From assembly GCA_016699675.1 (NCBI GenBank), contig CP064985.1:1550001-1614000 (forward strand): a stretch of 64,000 nucleotides of DNA. The letters are read 5' to 3'. Positions 60,313 through 64,000 of the stretch are shown here, one piece after another. Each line of letters opens with the position of its first letter. Within the stretch, counting starts at the first letter, position 1. The position numbers were made by a program, and so were the translations under genes. This DNA is from Austwickia sp. (GTDB lineage Bacteria > Actinomycetota > Actinomycetes > Actinomycetales > Dermatophilaceae). The notes beneath the pieces are model-generated. The model made no database searches. It was not told the origin of the DNA and worked only from the letters and a program-made list of their open reading frames with translations.

Positions 60313-61212
60313 GTGTCCCGACGCTCGCTGGTGCTCTTCCTCATCCTCGGGGTGGTGTGGGGAATCCCGTACCTGCTCATCAAGTACGCCAACGCCTCCT
60401 TCGACCCCGCCACCCTGGTCTGCCTGCGCACGCTGATCGGGGGCGCGGTCCTGTTGCCCTTCGCGCTGCGGCAGGGCGCGCTGCGGCCGCTCCTCGCGCG
60501 GTGGCGGTGGGTGCTCGCCTACACGGTGATCGAGGTCGGCATCCCCTGGCTGTCCCTCACGCACGCCGAGCACGTCATCCCGAGCGGCCTGGCCGGGCTG
60601 CTCATCGCCGCGACGCCGGTCGTGGGCGCGATCCTGTCGCACCTCACCGGCCGCGACGAACAGCTCGGTCGCGCCGGCGGGGTGGGGCTCGCGCTGGGCC
60701 TGGGCGGGGTGGCGCTGCTGTTCTGGCGCGAACTCGCCGTACCGTCCGGACCCGGCTCCGGGATCGCCATGGCCGAGATGGCCGCGGTCGTCCTCTGCTA
60801 CGCCGTGGGCCCACAGATCCTCGCGCGGCGGCTCTACGACGTACCCGGCCTCGGGGTGATCGTGGTCAGCCTGCTCATCCCGGCGGCCGTGCTCGCGCCG
60901 TTCGCGATCGCGCACTGGCCGGCGCGCGTGGAGCCCTCGGCCGCGGTGGCGGTGGTCCTCCTCGGCGTCCTGTGCACGTCGGTGGCGTTCCTGTGCTTCT
61001 TCGTCCTGGTCGGCGACGTGGGCCCGGTGCGGACCACCGTGGTGACCTACGTCAACACCGCCGTGGCTGTCGCCGCCGGGGCGGTGCTGCTGGGCGAGCC
61101 CGTCACCGTGCTCACGGCGATCGGCTTCGTGAGCATCGTGGGTGGGTCCGTGCTGGTGCAACGGCGGCGCCGCCCGGGGCGGACCGCCGCGGCCGGGACC
61201 GCTCAGGCGTAG
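60313..61212 (+). CDS. EamA/DMT-family transporter
   Basis: 299 aa with ten TM segments in two EamA halves: LVLFLILGVVWGIPYLLIKYAN at the start, PSGLAGLLIAATPVVGAILSHL closing the first half, GVLCTSVAFLCFFVLVGDVGPVRTTVVTYVNTAVAVAAGAVLLGEPV in the second. Drug/metabolite exporter superfamily; substrate unknown. GTG start at 60313. Confidence 0.88.
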   Translation: MSRRSLVLFLILGVVWGIPYLLIKYANASFDPATLVCLRTLIGGAVLLPFALRQGALRPLLARWRWVLAYTVIEVGIPWLSLTHAEHVIPSGLAGLLIAATPVVGAILSHLTGRDEQLGRAGGVGLALGLGGVALLFWRELAVPSGPGSGIAMAEMAAVVLCYAVGPQILARRLYDVPGLGVIVVSLLIPAAVLAPFAIAHWPARVEPSAAVAVVLLGVLCTSVAFLCFFVLVGDVGPVRTTVVTYVNTAVAVAAGAVLLGEPVTVLTAIGFVSIVGGSVLVQRRRRPGRTAAAGTAQA

Positions 61213-61240
61213 CGCCGCCGGTCAGGCGCAGCACCGTCGC

Positions 61241-62116
61241 TCAGGCGTAGCGCCGCAGCGCGGCCAGCGCAGAGTCGCCGTACCCGCCGCCGAACAGGAT
61301 GGCGTGCACCAGGAGCGGCGGTAGCTGGTACCAGCTGACCCGGTCGGGCCAGCCCTCGGCGAGGGGGAAGGCCTCGTCGTACGCCGCGAAGCACGCCGGC
61401 CCGAAGCCGCCGAACAGCGCCATCATGGCGAGGTCGATCTCGCGGTGCGCCCAGTGGCAGGCCGGGTCGATGAGCCAGTTGCGGCCCGCCCGGTCCACGA
61501 CCCGGTTGCCGGCCCACAGGTCCCCGTGCACGAGGGCCGGTGGCTCGACCGGCCCGCACAGCTCCGTCGCGCGCGGCGCGCACGCCTCCAGGAGCTGCCG
61601 GGCGCGCCGATCCAGCCGGCCCATCCCGATGGCCTTCTCGACCAGCGGTCGGAGGCGGCGGTCGACGAAGAACTCGGGCCAGTCCGCCGTGGGCGACAGG
61701 TCGATCTCGGCCGATCCGAGGTAGCCGGCCATGGCGTCGTCGATGGCGCCGAAGGTCGGGTGGCTGGTGCCATGCAGGGCGGCCAGGCCCCGCCCCAGCT
61801 CCTCCTCGACGGCCTGTCCGGGCCGCCCGCCCGCGACGTCGATCCACTGCAGCACGAGTCCTCGGTCAGAGGCGCGCAGCACCTCGGGGACGCCGAGCGT
61901 CGCGGGCGCGTGCTCGCGCAGCGCGCGCAGCCCGGCCGCCTCCCGGGCGAACATGTCGGGCTTGGGCTGCGGGTGCGTCTTGACGAACAGCGGCCCGTCG
62001 TCGGTGTCGAGGCGGTAGGACGAGGCGATGTCTCCGCCGTGCACGCGGGTGGCGCGGCGCACGCCGAGGCCGTCGATCAGGTCGGGGGCTAGATCGGCGG
62101 GCAGGTCGGTGCTCAT
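61241..62116 (-). CDS. Fructosamine-kinase family protein
   Basis: 291 aa. Aminoglycoside-phosphotransferase-like fold: GDIASSYRLDTDDGPLFVKTH (nucleotide Lys), ALVHGDLWAGNRVVD (catalytic Asp), WLIDPACHWAHREIDLAMMALFGGF (metal Asp) and YQLPPLLVHAILFGGGY. Bacterial members phosphorylate ribulosamines or fructosamines to remove glycation; the substrate here is not shown. ATG 62116. Convergent with the transporter. Confidence 0.9.
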   Translation of the reverse strand: MSTDLPADLAPDLIDGLGVRRATRVHGGDIASSYRLDTDDGPLFVKTHPQPKPDMFAREAAGLRALREHAPATLGVPEVLRASDRGLVLQWIDVAGGRPGQAVEEELGRGLAALHGTSHPTFGAIDDAMAGYLGSAEIDLSPTADWPEFFVDRRLRPLVEKAIGMGRLDRRARQLLEACAPRATELCGPVEPPALVHGDLWAGNRVVDRAGRNWLIDPACHWAHREIDLAMMALFGGFGPACFAAYDEAFPLAEGWPDRVSWYQLPPLLVHAILFGGGYGDSALAALRRYA

Positions 62117-62321
62117 GTCGGCAGTCCATCACGTCCGCGGCGGGGCCGCCGGGCGACCTCGTCTGGGCCCGCCGGGATCCCGGGCGTGACGCGACAGACG
62201 CGCTGGTCGGTTCAGGGTGCCGGGGCCCCGGTCGATGCGGCAGACGGTACGCCGCACGACGTACCCGCCCCTCCCCGCCGCTCGCGTCCGCGCGCGAGCC
62301 CTGCCGGTGAAGGAGCCCACC

Positions 62322-62762
62322 GTGACCGTGCTGCGTACGATCTCGACCGCCGACCTGCCGCCCGCCCTGCCGGGCCACGACGAGCTGCCGGACTGCATGG
62401 CCGGCCGCGCCCCGGTGACCCGCGATTGCTGCAGTTTCCACCAGGTCGACTGGAAGCGGGCGGTGCGGTTCGCGACCTGGGCCTGGTACTGCCGCGAGGG
62501 CGACGAGACCCCGCAGGAGCGCATGGCCCGGGTGACGGACGTGCCGGAGTGGCTGGTCAGGGCGGCCGCGTCGCTCTTGACCGACCCGATCCAGCTCGCG
62601 CTGCGCGGGGACCATCCGGCGGCGATCGCGGGCGGTCACCTCCGGGCGGCGGTGCTGCGGCAGCAGGGCTGCAAGTACGCCGTGGTGGCGCACGACTGGC
62701 CCGCGGACGAGCCGATCGCCGGCGAACTGATCGACCCCGCCGCGCTGCCGCACGCCTCCTGA
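62322..62762 (+). CDS. Hypothetical protein
   Basis: 146 aa, family not recognised. GTG at 62322 chosen because AAGGAG lies 6 nt upstream; the open frame reaches 62217. Contains MAGRAPVTRDCCSFHQVDWKRAVRFATWAWYCREGDE, with three Cys close together and Trp-rich, and a soluble acidic end. No TM, no clear domain. Confidence 0.6.
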   Translation: MTVLRTISTADLPPALPGHDELPDCMAGRAPVTRDCCSFHQVDWKRAVRFATWAWYCREGDETPQERMARVTDVPEWLVRAAASLLTDPIQLALRGDHPAAIAGGHLRAAVLRQQGCKYAVVAHDWPADEPIAGELIDPAALPHAS

Positions 62763-62814
62763 GGACGGGGACCTCGCCGTTGCGTGAATCTGCGGGCGGG
62801 GCACACTGTCGGGC

Positions 62815-63180
62815 ATGAGCGAGACCGAACGGAACCTGGCCAGCGTGCGGCGCTATTACGCCCTCGTCGACGCCGACGACGTCCCCGGGCTCGTCGCGCT
62901 GTTCGCGCCCGACGCCGTCTACCGGCGGCCCGGGTACGAGCCGTTGCGCGGGCGAGACGACCTGACCGCGTTCTACTCCGGCGCACGGGTCATCGCGTCG
63001 GGCCGGCACACGATCGAGACGGAGGTCGCGGGGCCCACGGGGGTGGCCGTCAGCGGCCGGTTGGCGGGGGTGCTCAAGGACGGTACGGCGCGCGAGCTGC
63101 GCTGGGCGGACTTCTACACGTTCACGCCCGAGGGCCTGTTGGCGACCCGCGACACGTTCTTCTTCGCGCCGATGGTCTGA
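62815..63180 (+). CDS. SnoaL-like/nuclear transport factor 2 fold protein
   Basis: 121 aa. NTF2-like cone fold: ASVRRYYALVDADDVPGLVALFAPDAVYRRPGYEPLRGRDDLTAFYSG, and ADFYTFTPEGLLATRDTFF. Such proteins are isomerases, hydratases or binding proteins; the substrate is not deducible. ATG 62815. Confidence 0.85.
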   Translation: MSETERNLASVRRYYALVDADDVPGLVALFAPDAVYRRPGYEPLRGRDDLTAFYSGARVIASGRHTIETEVAGPTGVAVSGRLAGVLKDGTARELRWADFYTFTPEGLLATRDTFFFAPMV

Positions 63181-63184
63181 CCCG

Positions 63185-64000
63185 CTAGGACGTCCGTGCG
63201 GCCGTGAGTCGGGCCCGGCCGCGCGCCAGGGCCGCCTCGACGACGCTGCCCTGGTGTCGCGGGGCGTCGGCGTACAGCTCCAGCACCCGCGGCCCGATCG
63301 CGTCCACCGCTTGCTCCAGTTCGCGCTCGGACCAGCCGACGGCTCGCGCGTGCTCGTGGATGACCCCGCCCGCGTTGGCGACGAAGTCGGGGACGAACGA
63401 GATCCCCGCGTCGAGCAGCTCGCGCTCGCAGGCCGGCTCGTCGAGCGTGTCGTTGGCGGCGCCGGCGATCAGGCGGCAGCGCAGGCGCGGTACGACGTCG
63501 CGGGTGATCACCCGGGCCACCGCCGACGGGGCGAAGACGTCGCAGCTCGTGGTGACGATATCGCCGGGTGCCAGCACTGTGCCGCCGCAGTCGGTCGCCA
63601 CGGCTTCGGCGCGCGCCTGGTCCACGTCCGCGACGAGGACGCGCCCGCCGTCGGCCGCGACGAGCCGCGCCAGGCAGCCGCCGACGCTGCCCGCGCCCTG
63701 CACCGCGACGCTGAGCCCGGCCAAGGAGTGGGCGCCGAAGACGTGCCGGACGCCGGCGCGCATCGCGGCGTATACCCCGCGCGCCGTCCACGGCGCCGGG
63801 TCGTGGTCGGCGCAATAGACCTTGGCCCCGCGGGAGCGCAGGACGGCCATGTCCGCCAAGGTCGTGCCCATGTCGACGCCGGGGATGTAGCGGCCGCCGA
63901 GGCGCGCAATCGCGTCGCCGTACGCCTCGAACAACGCCCGCCGCGCCTCGTCGTCCCGGTCGCGTCCGTCGTGCAGGATGACCGACTTGGCGCCGCCGTA
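63185..64000 (-). CDS. Leu/Val/Phe-type amino-acid dehydrogenase, 3' part
   Basis: 272 codons visible; the 5' end is beyond the right edge. The first visible residues YGGAKSVILHD belong to the substrate-side GGxK region, then RYIPGVDMGTTLADM, the NAD-binding GLSVAVQGAGSVGGCLARLV, APGDIVTTSCDVFAPSAVARVI and IAGAANDTLDEP. Oxidative deamination of branched or aromatic amino acids (Glu/Leu/Phe/Val superfamily); the exact substrate is uncertain. The Lys in GGAK is slightly atypical (GGGK usual). Confidence 0.9.
   Translation of the reverse strand, partial: YGGAKSVILHDGRDRDDEARRALFEAYGDAIARLGGRYIPGVDMGTTLADMAVLRSRGAKVYCADHDPAPWTARGVYAAMRAGVRHVFGAHSLAGLSVAVQGAGSVGGCLARLVAADGGRVLVADVDQARAEAVATDCGGTVLAPGDIVTTSCDVFAPSAVARVITRDVVPRLRCRLIAGAANDTLDEPACERELLDAGISFVPDFVANAGGVIHEHARAVGWSERELEQAVDAIGPRVLELYADAPRHQGSVVEAALARGRARLTAARTS

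Overview
The window is the chromosomal replication-origin region of a high-GC actinobacterium, most likely a member of the Micrococcales; the genus cannot be fixed from sequence alone. The evidence is the gene order parB-parA-rsmG-khpB-yidC-yidD-rnpA-rpmH / dnaA-oriC-dnaN-gnd-recF-dciA-gyrB-gyrA-DUF3566-tRNA-Ile, followed by actinobacterial marker genes: DLW-39, CrgA, class E sortase, and a PknA/PknB/PstP/FhaA/FhaB-RodA-PbpA cluster. GTG starts and 4-bp stop/start overlaps (ATGA, GTGA) are frequent.

Layout. 1-7013, minus strand: chromosome segregation (parAB, with two parS sites inside their own reading frames), then rRNA methylation, membrane-protein insertion and RNase P/L34 genes; a three-repeat secreted protein is inserted between rsmG and parA. 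7563-20027, plus strand: replication initiation, oriC, sliding clamp, RecF, helicase-loader homologue and gyrase. 20108-22723: tRNA-Ile, a cation/proton antiporter, small regulatory and VOC genes, DLW-39 and tRNA-Ala.

22724 to about 33600 is an acquired island with visibly lower GC. It starts with a large serine integrase abutting tRNA-Ala. The integrase is split by a complete IS21-family element (23598-26241, 6-bp target duplication CTTGTA) whose istA is frameshifted while istB is intact. The cargo is a tetR gene flanked by 56-bp inverted repeats, a BsuBI/PstI-type DNA methyltransferase and restriction endonuclease (4-bp overlap), and a DUF262-HNH protein, which together form a defence module. 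The right end is a graveyard of repeats, a stop-interrupted secreted ORF and a frameshifted VOC gene.

34053-34802 holds a compact metal-response operon: an ArsR repressor overlapping a 104-aa protein with 20 Cys and 15 His, with an operator-like palindrome exactly between the -35 and -10 elements. 35 to 49.8 kb is conserved actinobacterial growth and division machinery: cyclophilin, rhomboid protease, CrgA, sortase E, TrpG/PabA, and the minus-strand signalling/cell-wall operon fhaA-fhaB-pstP-rodA-pbpA-pknA, with pknB next to it. A second cluster of DnaA-box-like sites sits between the rhomboid and crgA genes.

50.2-64 kb is accessory and mostly uncharacterised: a NUC1-type endonuclease, DUF952 and DUF6578 proteins, an orphan 51-aa ORF bracketed by an iron-box-like palindrome and a strong terminator, a TetR-controlled membrane protein, a ferredoxin-NADP reductase, an SGNH hydrolase, a transporter, a fructosamine-kinase-family protein, and a partial amino-acid dehydrogenase cut by the window end. 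Starts were chosen from Shine-Dalgarno position and family length. Family names come from recognisable motifs, not from database searches.
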